Of a DNA stretch of 64,000 nucleotides, positions 16,067 to 24,251 are shown piece by piece. How positions within the stretch are numbered: position 1 is the first letter of the stretch; every line of letters begins with the position of its first letter. The translations under genes and the position numbers were made by a program. The notes under the pieces were generated by a model. That model searched no databases. It saw only the letters and a program-made list of their open reading frames with translations, and was not told the origin of the DNA. The DNA comes from Streptomyces canus. GTDB lineage: Bacteria > Actinomycetota > Actinomycetes > Streptomycetales > Streptomycetaceae. The stretch lies in contig NZ_JAUSYQ010000002.1 of assembly GCF_030816965.1 (NCBI RefSeq), forward strand, positions 3,877,001-3,941,000. The letters are read 5' to 3'.

Positions 16067-17455
16067 GTGAAAGGCCCGGAGGGCGAGCTGCCACTGATCA
16101 GGCAGTACAAGGACTGGCTACAGGGGAATCCAGCCGAAGACAGCCCGGACCGACCAGAATTCTTCACGCACGGGATTGTCGTACTCGACACGAACGTCCT
16201 TCTCAGTCTGTACGAGTACACACCCTCGGCTCGCGAGCAAGTCCTCAACGCACTCAAGAGCGTACAGAAGCGTCTCTGGCTCCCCCATCAGGTCGGTCTT
16301 GAGTTCGTGCGCGGTCGCCATCGAGTGATTGCCGAGAGAGCGAAGGCGCTCAAAGACGCTCCTAATACCCTCAACCGCCGATTGGGAGAAGCCAACAAGG
16401 CAATCATAGGGGCGAGGGAATTTGTTCAGGAGCTCTTGATCAAATATGCGCGTGACACAGAAACCAGTGAGATCCTGGCATCTAAAATCTCAAGCCAAGC
16501 GGTCGATATGCTGTTGGACGACTGGAAAAAGGAACTCATAGCTCTCGTGAAGGGCCTAAAGCAGCACGACCTTGCGCCGTCCTCTATGGATGCCAACGAT
16601 CCCGTGCTCCCTCGGGTTGCGGAGCTGTTTGGATCCAACATAGCTGAGGCCCCCGATCCCGCAGAGATCCGGGTCCGCGTGGATGAGGCATCTTCGTACA
16701 GGTTCCCAAATCAGATTCCTCCAGGTTTCTTCGATGCAGGAAAGACTACTCCGCTGTCCGCTGCTGGAGATTATCTCCTCTGGGAAGAGGTTGTCCGCTT
16801 CATTGCAGCCTCATCTGATCGAGACCGGCTTCTCTTCGTTTCCCGTGATACGAAAGAAGACTGGTATGAACCCGAGGAGCTCGGCCGAGGTCGACGCCCC
16901 TGGCCGTCACTAGCGAGCGAGCTAAGGGCGCGTGCGGGAGCAGAACTTCGTATTGAAACTCCGGGCCAGTTTTATCGCGGCGTGAATCGTTTCCTGGACG
17001 CAGAAATTGCTGCCGAGACGTACGAAGAGATCGACCGAGCAGCCGAGAATGCGGAAGAGATCATCGTCACCGAACGGGAGGCAGCACACACTGAGCCGCC
17101 CACCGACCTGACGCTGTCTGCGTACAGGGCCGCTGGCTTGCATATTCCGCCATTTCCCAACTCTTTTCCAAATATATTGAGCTGGTGGCTGATCGGAGTG
17201 ACTGCACAACTGGGGCGCCGACCGCCCCTTGACGGCGAGCCACGAGTATCAGTAGCTGTCGCTACTCGTTCAGCACTTCCGCCTGCCCCCGAATGGCTTC
17301 CAGGAAACTGTCTCCGACTCGGCGAATGGCCGTTTCAGAGCTCATCTTGGATTGCACCATGGTTTGCTCAAGTCGTCAATAGCACGCCCCCGGCTGACAG
17401 GCGCATTCTCCAGCGCCTCGCCGCACAACAGCTAGACGTAACGGATTCTGAATAG
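16067..17455 (+). CDS. PIN-like domain protein (DUF4935/PIN_8 type)
   Basis: A 462-residue protein whose N-terminal 270 residues form a PIN-like nuclease domain. The four acidic positions expected for metal-dependent RNA or DNA cleavage are present: Asp41 in VVLDTNVLLSLYEY, Glu79 in QVGLEFVRGRH, Asp235 in AGDYLLWEEV and Asp261 in FVSRDTKEDWY. A long helical insert (about 85-170) is typical of the PIN_8 family. The C-terminal third has no recognised domain. The GTG start has AAGGGAG at 8 bases. It sits 42 bases behind the NaeI-type gene and 41 before the next, so it is probably cotranscribed. Its role in a restriction cluster is unknown. Confidence 0.85.
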   Translation: MKGPEGELPLIRQYKDWLQGNPAEDSPDRPEFFTHGIVVLDTNVLLSLYEYTPSAREQVLNALKSVQKRLWLPHQVGLEFVRGRHRVIAERAKALKDAPNTLNRRLGEANKAIIGAREFVQELLIKYARDTETSEILASKISSQAVDMLLDDWKKELIALVKGLKQHDLAPSSMDANDPVLPRVAELFGSNIAEAPDPAEIRVRVDEASSYRFPNQIPPGFFDAGKTTPLSAAGDYLLWEEVVRFIAASSDRDRLLFVSRDTKEDWYEPEELGRGRRPWPSLASELRARAGAELRIETPGQFYRGVNRFLDAEIAAETYEEIDRAAENAEEIIVTEREAAHTEPPTDLTLSAYRAAGLHIPPFPNSFPNILSWWLIGVTAQLGRRPPLDGEPRVSVAVATRSALPPAPEWLPGNCLRLGEWPFQSSSWIAPWFAQVVNSTPPADRRILQRLAAQQLDVTDSE

Positions 17456-17496
17456 CCTCCCACGAAAATCGCTATGTTTGCCGAACGGAGAATCAT

Positions 17497-18093
17497 ATGC
17501 CCGACCAGGCCCCTTTCGAGGGCGAGTGGAAAAATCTCAAATCCGACGCCGAGCACGCTCTCCAAACGCTGCTTTCCCAGATTAACAGGCACACGAATCC
17601 TCAGGAGCTATTCGAAGCGTACACTTACGCCAAGCGAGTGACGGCAGATGCCTTGAAATCTCGGATGCTCATGCATCTTCCGGCGGAGAATTCCAAGTTC
17701 CGGGAACTGTATGCAAAGGTACAGAAAGAGCTTAACGTCCAATACGGGGAGTTTTTCCCTGACGGCTTCCTTAAGGCACCCTACGGGAATCAATTGCACG
17801 AGCGCCTGTTCTCCCTGCTTGAGGAGAATTTTTCACAACCGATAGAAGCGGCAAAGCTCCGTATCGTCACCGCCGACGGAGTCCACACGGAACGACGCAC
17901 GCGCGAGCTGAGGGAACTCGGAATGGATGTGGATTGGTACGAAGAAGACGGCCTTGACTTTTACGTACTACGGTCTTTCGATTTGAACTTCGAAGTGCTT
18001 CCTTCACTAGTCAGGACCATTGTGAGAAATAAAAGGAAGTCCAAGGCCGAAAGGGAGCGGCTCCTAAGAAATGCAGGAATCCCAGTAAAATGA
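17497..18093 (+). CDS. Unrecognised protein with winged-helix-like C-terminus in restriction cluster
   Basis: A 198-residue protein. The N-terminal 115 residues are helical and charged, without a family I recognise. Residues about 116-165 (IEAAKLRIVTADGVHTERRT, then RELRELGMDVDWYEEDG and FYVLRS) resemble the small winged-helix module found attached to HNH and other restriction enzymes, where it helps read DNA. The tail is basic (RNKRKSKAERERLLRNAG). GGAGA lies 6 bases before the ATG, and the stop overlaps the start of vsr (ATGA). Codon use is A+T-rich like its two upstream neighbours. It may be a specificity, control or accessory subunit. Confidence 0.75.
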   Translation: MPDQAPFEGEWKNLKSDAEHALQTLLSQINRHTNPQELFEAYTYAKRVTADALKSRMLMHLPAENSKFRELYAKVQKELNVQYGEFFPDGFLKAPYGNQLHERLFSLLEENFSQPIEAAKLRIVTADGVHTERRTRELRELGMDVDWYEEDGLDFYVLRSFDLNFEVLPSLVRTIVRNKRKSKAERERLLRNAGIPVK

Positions 18094-18548
18094 GTAAGGA
18101 AACCGACTGGGAGCCACCGCAAGGGTCATGGGCTTCATCGGCGGCCAGGCGACGGAACATGCAGGCCATCCGCAGCCGGGACACCAAGCCGGAGCGATTG
18201 GTCCGCAGCCTGTTGCATGCTCAGGGGCTGCGTTATCGCGTGGCTGCCAAACCTCTGCCAGGCCTTCGCAGAACAGCTGACATCGTCTTCCGGCCCACGA
18301 AGCTGGCTGTGTTCATCGACGGCTGTTACTGGCACGGCTGCCCCGAGCACTATGTGCCCCCCAAAACCAATCAGGGCTACTGGTCGGACAAGGTCGCCCG
18401 GAACATGGCTCGTGACCGCGATACCGATGAGCAGCTCCTGGCCGCCGGCTGGACCGTGCTCCGGTTCTGGGAACACGATCCGGCCGAGGAATGCGCTGTG
18501 AAGATCGCCGCTACCGTCAGCCGCTTGAAGAATCCCAAGAAGGGGTGA
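18090..18548 (+). CDS. vsr: Very short patch repair endonuclease
   Basis: A 152-residue Vsr protein, which nicks next to T:G mismatches formed when 5-methylcytosine deaminates. Family motifs are clear: RNMQAIRSRDTKPE, then TADIVFRPTKLAVFIDGCYW with the catalytic Asp64, followed by HGCPEHYVPPKTNQGYW and GWTVLRFWEHD. It overlaps the preceding gene by four bases and ends 9 bases before the convergent C5 methyltransferase, its functional partner. Vsr is common beside C5 methyltransferases of restriction systems. Confidence 0.95.
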   Translation: MSKETDWEPPQGSWASSAARRRNMQAIRSRDTKPERLVRSLLHAQGLRYRVAAKPLPGLRRTADIVFRPTKLAVFIDGCYWHGCPEHYVPPKTNQGYWSDKVARNMARDRDTDEQLLAAGWTVLRFWEHDPAEECAVKIAATVSRLKNPKKG

Positions 18549-18557
18549 GGCTCCGCC

Positions 18558-19613
18558 TCAGTTCTTCTTCGCCTTCTCAGCAGCCTCGAACGCAGCGTAG
18601 ATCTGGTCACCGACAGCCTGGGCCACGGGGGGCGGGAAGGCGTTGCCGACTTGCCGGTACGCCGCTGTCTTGCGGCCGGTGAACTTCCAGTCCTTCGGGA
18701 AGCCCTGGATCAGGGCTGCTTGGGTCACGGTGAGCTTGGGACCGGCCGGCGCGAAGAGATCACGCTCCACGTCTTTGGTTTCCTCTGGCTCGTTGGCGAC
18801 CCCCATCCCGCACACACCCAGTTCGGCCCAAGCCCGCTTGGCACGCGTTGGGCCGAGGTCAGCGCCGCCATGCTTCTTCGAACCACCTACGACCGTGGGT
18901 GCCACACCTTCCAGCGCCTTCTCGTACCAGTTCTTGAAGGCCTTCTCAGCCCTGGGATCATTCGCAACTGCGTCGTACCGCTCCCTCATGGAGTCTTCGA
19001 GGGCCTCGCCTACGGTGACTACCTTGGTCTCTGCAGGCTTGTGGTGCTCAAAGTAGCGGGCGTACTCGGGCTTCATTGCGACCAAGATGGCGCGGGGACG
19101 AAGCTGTGGCACTCCGTAGTTCTTGGCCTCCAGGATGTCCCAGTAGCACTCCTCATACCCCAGGGATACGAGCTGCTTGATGATGTCCTGGCGGTACTCC
19201 ACGAACTTCGGATCAAGCAGTCCGCGTACGTTCTCGATCATCACGGCCTTGGGCTCAAGATGCTCGACGAGCTCCAACATCGTGGGGAAGAGGTCCCGTT
19301 CGTCATCCCGGCCGAGTTGCTTGCCTGCGGCCGAGAAGGGAGGGCAAGGTACTCCGCCAGCCAGAAGATCAAGCTCTCCAGACTCAAGCCCCAGGACGCC
19401 AGGGTCGAACTGCCGTAGGTCAGCTTCGATGACCTTGCAGGCTGTCCACTCCGGGTTGCCCTCAGTGTTGGCCCTGAGCGTCTCGCAGGCGTCCTTGTCG
19501 ATCTCGATCAGGGCGACATGCTTGAAGCCCGCGTTGTGCAGTCCGACGGCCTGCCCTCCGGCTCCGGCGCAGATTTCCACCGAGGTGTACTTGCGGTCCT
19601 TCGTGCGGGTCAT
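18558..19613 (-). CDS. DNA (cytosine-5-)-methyltransferase
   Basis: A 351-residue C5 methyltransferase. The motifs appear in order: I (SVEICAGAGGQAVGLHNAGF), IV with the catalytic Cys90 (GGVPCPPFSAAG), VI (MIENVRG), VIII (QLRPRAILVAM) and IX-X (QVGNAFPPPVAQAVG). The target recognition segment lies about 210-300. As the only methyltransferase here it should protect the site cut by the NaeI-type enzyme, expected to be GCCGGC; this specificity is inferred from the partner. It converges on vsr and is divergent from the HNH gene, so the modification gene has its own promoter, separate from the endonuclease operon. Confidence 0.95.
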   Translation of the reverse strand: MTRTKDRKYTSVEICAGAGGQAVGLHNAGFKHVALIEIDKDACETLRANTEGNPEWTACKVIEADLRQFDPGVLGLESGELDLLAGGVPCPPFSAAGKQLGRDDERDLFPTMLELVEHLEPKAVMIENVRGLLDPKFVEYRQDIIKQLVSLGYEECYWDILEAKNYGVPQLRPRAILVAMKPEYARYFEHHKPAETKVVTVGEALEDSMRERYDAVANDPRAEKAFKNWYEKALEGVAPTVVGGSKKHGGADLGPTRAKRAWAELGVCGMGVANEPEETKDVERDLFAPAGPKLTVTQAALIQGFPKDWKFTGRKTAAYRQVGNAFPPPVAQAVGDQIYAAFEAAEKAKKN

Positions 19614-19761
19614 GCCCCCTCCTTACGGTCGTACAGCGGCAGACGCATCTTGCTATCCACCGTCACTGAGGGTGACAGACCCCACTGACAACGAGACCTC
19701 ACCAAGTTTGCAGCACGTTCCATGGTTCGCTGAACGCACCCTGCGCTACGCCGAACACTCA

Positions 19762-19767
19762 TACGAT
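19762..19767 (+). promoter_or_regulatory. Candidate -10 element for a leaderless HNH transcript
   Basis: TACGAT at 19762-19767 lies 7 bases before the ATG at 19775, and no ribosome site precedes that ATG. This spacing would put transcription initiation at the start codon itself, as in leaderless actinobacterial mRNAs. No strong -35 element is visible. Confidence 0.45.
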
Positions 19768-19774
19768 ATTGCAC

Positions 19775-20524
19775 ATGCGGATACCTGCCTGGGCCGAGGA
19801 CGAACTTGTACTGGCCGGAGCCCTGGTCGTGAAGAACGGCTGGCGCGAGCTGCGGACCAACGACCAGGAGGTCCAGGACCTGTCGGAGCTGATCCGCTCG
19901 CTCCCGATCCACTCGCCGGAGCAGCGAGCCCTTCCGGGATTTCGGTCTCCTGGCAGCGTGAGCCGCAAGACCACCGACTTCATGTCGAACCACAGGCTGT
20001 ACTCCGGCAAGGCCACCCGCTGCGGCAAGCCCACTCTGCTCATGATTGATGCGTTTTCGACCCGAGAGGCCGAGATGCTTCAAGCCGCCGAAGCGCTTGA
20101 GGAAGGTATCTCCTCTGGGGAACTGCACCGCATCCCCGAGCAACCCGATGAAGTCGACGAGAGCGGCGCATCCGCCATCGAGGGACGCCTCCTTGTCCGC
20201 CGTGCGCTGGCCCGTGAACGAGACCCGAAGCTTCGCGCGCTGAAGATCAAACAGGTTCAGCGTCGCGGGCGTCCACTCCGGTGCGAGGTCTGCGACTTCG
20301 ACTTCGCCCGCGCCTACGGGGACTTGGGCGAGGGTTATATCGAAGTGCATCACGTCACTCCCCTTTACGTCTCCGGGACACGGGAGACCAAGCTCGACGA
20401 CCTCGCATGCGTGTGCGCCAATTGCCACCGCATGTGCCACAGGAGCCGCCCCGGAGAATCCTGGCGCACGCCGGCCGCCCTCCGGGAGCAGATACGGAAG
20501 TCCGCTCAGAGTGCCTGCCACTAG
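19775..20524 (+). CDS. McrA-type HNH endonuclease
   Basis: A 249-residue nuclease. The N-terminal module (WAEDELVLAGALVV, SELIRSLPIHSPEQR, FRSPGSVSRKTTDF) is the DNA-binding region commonly joined to McrA-like HNH enzymes that cut modified DNA. The C-terminal HNH has the zinc cysteines CEVC and CANCH and the catalytic IEVHHVTPLY (His pair at about 192-193). Such enzymes often restrict methylated or phosphorothioated DNA, which is curious beside a C5 methyltransferase. The TTG at 19769 is an alternative start; ATG 19775 fits a leaderless message. Its TAG stop overlaps the opposite-strand TAG of the HATPase gene within CTAG (20521-20524). Confidence 0.88.
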   Translation: MRIPAWAEDELVLAGALVVKNGWRELRTNDQEVQDLSELIRSLPIHSPEQRALPGFRSPGSVSRKTTDFMSNHRLYSGKATRCGKPTLLMIDAFSTREAEMLQAAEALEEGISSGELHRIPEQPDEVDESGASAIEGRLLVRRALARERDPKLRALKIKQVQRRGRPLRCEVCDFDFARAYGDLGEGYIEVHHVTPLYVSGTRETKLDDLACVCANCHRMCHRSRPGESWRTPAALREQIRKSAQSACH

Positions 20525-21153
20525 GCTGCGTCCGCTTCAGCCTCGTAGTGCACCTGAGCGCGGTCGAGCATGTCGTCCGGATCATGGCCACGGGCGGCGG
20601 TCCAGTGAAGGAGGTCCGCGATCAGCTCGATCGCTGACTCCTCCAGAGCCCTATCCCGCCTCCCTCCGCACAGACCAAGGCCACCGATGCGTCCCTGGTA
20701 TCGCTCAAGCGCCTCAACGGCCCGCTCGATGCGTCGGCATGCCTGTCCCGAGCTGATCGCGATCTCACACCAGACCGCCTTGCCGACGGCGGTCAGGACA
20801 GTTCCCCAGTCCACCGCCAGCGCCGCGAGAAGGTGCAGACCGCGGCCACACTCCTCGTCACAGCCTCCCGACTTGGATGTCGGCACCGCCTGACTTTTGT
20901 CGTGGACCTCCAGCCTCAACCGCTCTCCCCTCCGTTCAAGGATCAGAGTCGCTGAAACGCCTTCGCCTACATGTTTGAAGACGTTCGTCGCCAACTCCGT
21001 AACGAGCAGCTCTGCCTCATCCGTCGCTGTGGACACGCCCCACAGGTTCAGCTGCTTGGCAGCGGCCTTCCGGAGAAGGCGCACTTCCGCTGGTACCGCC
21101 TCGAAGGGCAGGACACAGCGGAGTTGGGGCTCGGACATCTCGTAGCCGGGCAT
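20521..21153 (-). CDS. ATP-binding anti-sigma-factor-like protein (HATPase_c)
   Basis: A 210-residue protein with a GHKL ATPase fold of the RsbW/SpoIIAB type. The N-box is seen as AELLVTELATNVFKH, and a degenerate G1/G2 region includes EVHDKS and GRGLHLLAALAVDWG. Streptomycetes have many such proteins, often beside XRE/DUF397 pairs as here. After about residue 140 it has an extra helical tail. The start at 21153 has GGGAGGGAGGAG just upstream. It is divergent from the Scr1-type regulator across a gap with palindromes, and may bind a sigma factor or the regulator; that is inferred from context. Confidence 0.85.
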   Translation of the reverse strand: MPGYEMSEPQLRCVLPFEAVPAEVRLLRKAAAKQLNLWGVSTATDEAELLVTELATNVFKHVGEGVSATLILERRGERLRLEVHDKSQAVPTSKSGGCDEECGRGLHLLAALAVDWGTVLTAVGKAVWCEIAISSGQACRRIERAVEALERYQGRIGGLGLCGGRRDRALEESAIELIADLLHWTAARGHDPDDMLDRAQVHYEAEADAA

Positions 21154-21244
21154 GGCTACTCCTCCCTCCCAAGCCACACAGATGCTGCGCCTGCCGTGTT
21201 CACACGACTGCACTGTGTAGCGGTCTGAGGGCGAGCATGGCACA

Positions 21245-21276
21245 GAGAAGTCTCACTGTGTAACTTCTCATGAGAA
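21245..21276. promoter_or_regulatory. Palindromes in the HATPase/XRE divergent gap
   Basis: GAGAAGT (21245-21251) and ACTTCTC (21263-21269) form a perfect inverted repeat with an 11-base spacer. Overlapping it is a perfect 12-base palindrome, TTCTCATGAGAA (21265-21276). They lie in the 218-base divergent promoter gap and are candidate operators for the XRE protein. Confidence 0.5.
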
Positions 21277-21371
21277 CCCATCGGGTGAATCTGATGGTGG
21301 GTCCGGCTGCTCCCTGCCTAGCCTGATGGGATCTCCGGGCCTGACGACCCGGTACTTGGCGGAGGAGCCAC

Positions 21372-22217
21372 ATGCCTGAACGCACCACAACCCGGCGTCG
21401 TCAACTAGGCGCGACGATGCGCAAGTTGCGCGCCCGCAAGGGCCTGACGCTTGAGGAGGCCGGAAAACTCGTCGGAGTTTCCAAGGCAACGGTGAGCAGG
21501 TACGAAACCCAGGCCGGACCGGTCAAGTGGATCGTCGTCGATGCACTTTGCCGCGAGTACGGGGCAACCGACGCCGAGCGTGCGGCCATTGTCAGGCTTG
21601 CCAAGGACGCCAAGCAGCAAGGCTGGTGGAGTTCCTTCGCCGACGCCATCCCCGAGAGCATGAACCTCCTGCTCACCCTGGAAGATGAGGCGGTACACGA
21701 GAGTCACTTCGCGTGTGTCTACGTCCCTGGCCTTCTGCAAACCCGCGCCTACAGTACGGCTCTGCAGAAGGCCAACGAGGTGCCGCTGGAACCCGCGGAG
21801 ATCGAGCGGCTGGTCGACATCCGCATGAAGCGGCAGGACATCCTCTCCCGCCCGAAGCCGCCACGCCTGTGGGCCATCCTCGACGAGTCTGTGATCCGCC
21901 GTCTCGTCGGATCGTCGGCGACCATGAGGGAACAGCTCGACCGCCTGCTCGAAGCCAACGAGTCGCCTCACATAACGCTCCAGGTTTTGCCCTTCTCCAA
22001 AGGAGCCCACGCTGCCGCTCTGGGAAGCTTCGTCGTCATCGGCGGTGCCGAATCAGGCCTGGATGTCGTGTATGTCGATTTCCACACAGGCTCCCTCTTC
22101 CTGGAGAAGGACGAGGAACTGGACCGATACAGACTTGCGTTCGAGTACCTCCGCGCACAAGCGTTGGACATGGAAGCCTCCTCCGCCATGATCCATCGCG
22201 TCCGCAAGGAGCTGTGA
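21372..22217 (+). CDS. XRE-family regulator with Scr1/DUF5753 domain
   Basis: A 281-residue regulator. The helix-turn-helix is at about 12-50 (RKLRARKGLTLEEAGKLVGV, then SKATVSRYET). Residues about 95-275 are the DUF5753 domain typical of Scr1-like proteins (VPGLLQTRAYSTAL, RMKRQDIL, LWAILDESVIRRLVG, LQVLPFSKGAHAA). Such proteins are encoded directly before small DUF397 proteins, with which they form regulatory, toxin-antitoxin-like pairs in streptomycetes. The stop TGA is immediately followed by the ATG of the DUF397 gene. Confidence 0.93.
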   Translation: MPERTTTRRRQLGATMRKLRARKGLTLEEAGKLVGVSKATVSRYETQAGPVKWIVVDALCREYGATDAERAAIVRLAKDAKQQGWWSSFADAIPESMNLLLTLEDEAVHESHFACVYVPGLLQTRAYSTALQKANEVPLEPAEIERLVDIRMKRQDILSRPKPPRLWAILDESVIRRLVGSSATMREQLDRLLEANESPHITLQVLPFSKGAHAAALGSFVVIGGAESGLDVVYVDFHTGSLFLEKDEELDRYRLAFEYLRAQALDMEASSAMIHRVRKEL

Positions 22218-22445
22218 ATGCCCGTCGGCCCTCAAACCACCTCCGAGCCTGCCTGGTTCAAGTCGTCGTACAGCGGCGGCAACGCGACCGAATGCGTCGA
22301 AGCCGCGTTCGTCCCCTCCGGGGTACTCATACGGGACTCGAAGCGCCCACAGCATCGGCACCTCACAGTGTCAGCACTGTCCTGGGCCGAGTTCCTGACG
22401 AGCAGCATCTTGCAGCAATCAGCGATCAACTCCGAACCGACCTGA
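22218..22445 (+). CDS. DUF397 domain protein
   Basis: A 75-residue acidic protein with the family pattern W-x-KSSYSGGNATECVEAA, then VLIRDSKRP and WAEFL. It starts directly at the stop codon of the Scr1-type regulator, so translation is coupled. Known family members bind and modulate their cognate XRE partner in developmental control; the same is likely here. Confidence 0.93.
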   Translation: MPVGPQTTSEPAWFKSSYSGGNATECVEAAFVPSGVLIRDSKRPQHRHLTVSALSWAEFLTSSILQQSAINSEPT

Positions 22446-22520
22446 TCACCTGTTGGCAACCTCCTTCATCCCTGCAAGAGTTGAGCAACATTAGCGAGGC
22501 TCAGGGGACACGGAGCGACA

Positions 22521-24251
22521 GTGCAGGTATGGAGACAGATCTGGCTGTTCCTGTGCGCCGTGGGCCTCGCGTTCGTCGCTCTCGCCTATCCCCGTAGTCA
22601 CGACGACGTCGTCGACGCGACCCAGTTCAGCATCGCCTTCTTCGCGACGCTGCTGACCGGTGAGGCGGTCATCTTCGCGCTCACCTTCTCTGCGGCGAGT
22701 TCGTGGCCGTCGTTACGGGCGATCGACGGGCACATCGCGTTCCGGGAGTGGGTGCTCATCGGATGGTTCGCTGCGCTGTTCACCGGCTGTGGACTGCTCG
22801 GCGACAACGCCACCAGTGCCACCTACGGCGCGCTGCTGTTCCTGCTGGCGAACATCTACGGAGTCTTCTCCTTCGTACGGCTCTTCGGGCTGGCCAGCAT
22901 CGGTGGCCGAAACCGGCTGCTGCGCCACACCCTGGCTGACGCGCTGGCTCGGCAGGGAGAGAGCAGAGGCAGCAGCCGTCTCGGCTCGCTCTCCGCCTGG
23001 CTTGAGCACGATCCCATCGTCAACTCCTATCTAGGGACCGTGAGTCAGGCCTCAACCGGCAACGACCCGACAGCCATTCGGCATCTCGTCGACCAGTTGG
23101 TGGAGGCGGAGGTGCCGGTCGAGGGCGTCGACGACACCATCACCGTTCATCTCGACGTACTGCACCGCCTCGTTCGGGCCACTCTCGCCGGCGGTGCCGA
23201 TCCGATCCAGGTCGTCTCCTGCGCCCATGCGCTCATCGACTCGGTGATCGGTCACTGCCGACGGCTGTCCGACCCCGCACCGCCGCTCGGCGCCCTCAGC
23301 CGCTACCTCGCCTGGCTCGCCAACACCGCCCTGCTGATGTCGGTACGTGGCGTCGCCTCCAGCCGGGCCGCCCGTGAGCTGGCCGCCCTCACCACCGACG
23401 CCCGACTGAAGATCCTGCGCTGTGTCGACCCCGACCCCAAGTCCGCCGCCCACCATGACGAACTCGGTTCCATTCTCACCAGCCCGCTCCAAGTGCTGCT
23501 GTGGACCGGCGACTTCACCGAGTTCCACGGCGCCCATCAGGCCAGCGCGCTGTACGGGACGTACGAGATCCTCACCGGCACCAAGTTCATGGGGAACTAC
23601 TGGGACGGGGCCTCCATCCTCAGTCAGCTGCGTCAGTCCCTGTACGGCGATCAAGGCCGCGTCTCCACGCCCGAAGCCGACGCCGCCCGACGGGCTCTCG
23701 GTTCGGTCGAGGACTACGACCACTTCTGGGCCCTCGTCTCCGTGACGGCGCTCGCGACCCTGCGCGATGCCCGGCTGCCCCACCCACCGGAACTGATACG
23801 GCCCGAATTCACGCCCGACCACCAGTTGTTGGGTGCCTACCTGCGGACCTTCGCCACCCACCGTTACTTCACCACGGCAGCCGGGGGCCGCGAGGCCCTC
23901 CTGGGTCTTGTCTGCCGCGCCGACCCTCCCGGTTCGGCCACCGCGGAGATACGGCATGCCCGAGGCGGCCGCACCTACCGGTTGCCTGTCCCGCTGGTCG
24001 AGCCCCAGCGGCGGCCCGCCGCCATGGTTCTCGCCGTCGCCTGCCGCCTGGCCCCGCTCACTCCCGCCGAGAGCGACTCCGAACTGCGTGACTTTCTCGC
24101 CGTACTCCCCGCTCCTGCCCTGCAGGCGACCGCCCGCCTTGCCACGCGTGTGCTGCCCGGGGCGGCCGGGGAGAGCGACCCCGTCGAGGCCGTCGTCACC
24201 GGCCTGGCCGTCCTGCAACTGGTCGGCGCCCACACCCGGGAGGGATCGTGA
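22521..24251 (+). CDS. Large membrane protein of unknown function, first gene of a three-gene operon
   Basis: A 576-residue protein with about four membrane spans in the first 130 residues (IWLFLCAVGLAFVALAYP, FFATLLTGEAVIFALTF, EWVLIGWFAALFTGCGLL, ALLFLLANIYGVFSFV). A long soluble helical domain follows (about 135-576) with no family or catalytic motif that I recognise. The GTG at 22521 is preceded by GGAG at 6 bases. Its stop overlaps the start of the next gene (GTGA at 24248-24251), and a zinc deaminase gene follows. The architecture suggests a membrane sensor or platform with a cytosolic domain. No transfer signature in base composition is obvious. Confidence 0.7.
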   Translation: MQVWRQIWLFLCAVGLAFVALAYPRSHDDVVDATQFSIAFFATLLTGEAVIFALTFSAASSWPSLRAIDGHIAFREWVLIGWFAALFTGCGLLGDNATSATYGALLFLLANIYGVFSFVRLFGLASIGGRNRLLRHTLADALARQGESRGSSRLGSLSAWLEHDPIVNSYLGTVSQASTGNDPTAIRHLVDQLVEAEVPVEGVDDTITVHLDVLHRLVRATLAGGADPIQVVSCAHALIDSVIGHCRRLSDPAPPLGALSRYLAWLANTALLMSVRGVASSRAARELAALTTDARLKILRCVDPDPKSAAHHDELGSILTSPLQVLLWTGDFTEFHGAHQASALYGTYEILTGTKFMGNYWDGASILSQLRQSLYGDQGRVSTPEADAARRALGSVEDYDHFWALVSVTALATLRDARLPHPPELIRPEFTPDHQLLGAYLRTFATHRYFTTAAGGREALLGLVCRADPPGSATAEIRHARGGRTYRLPVPLVEPQRRPAAMVLAVACRLAPLTPAESDSELRDFLAVLPAPALQATARLATRVLPGAAGESDPVEAVVTGLAVLQLVGAHTREGS

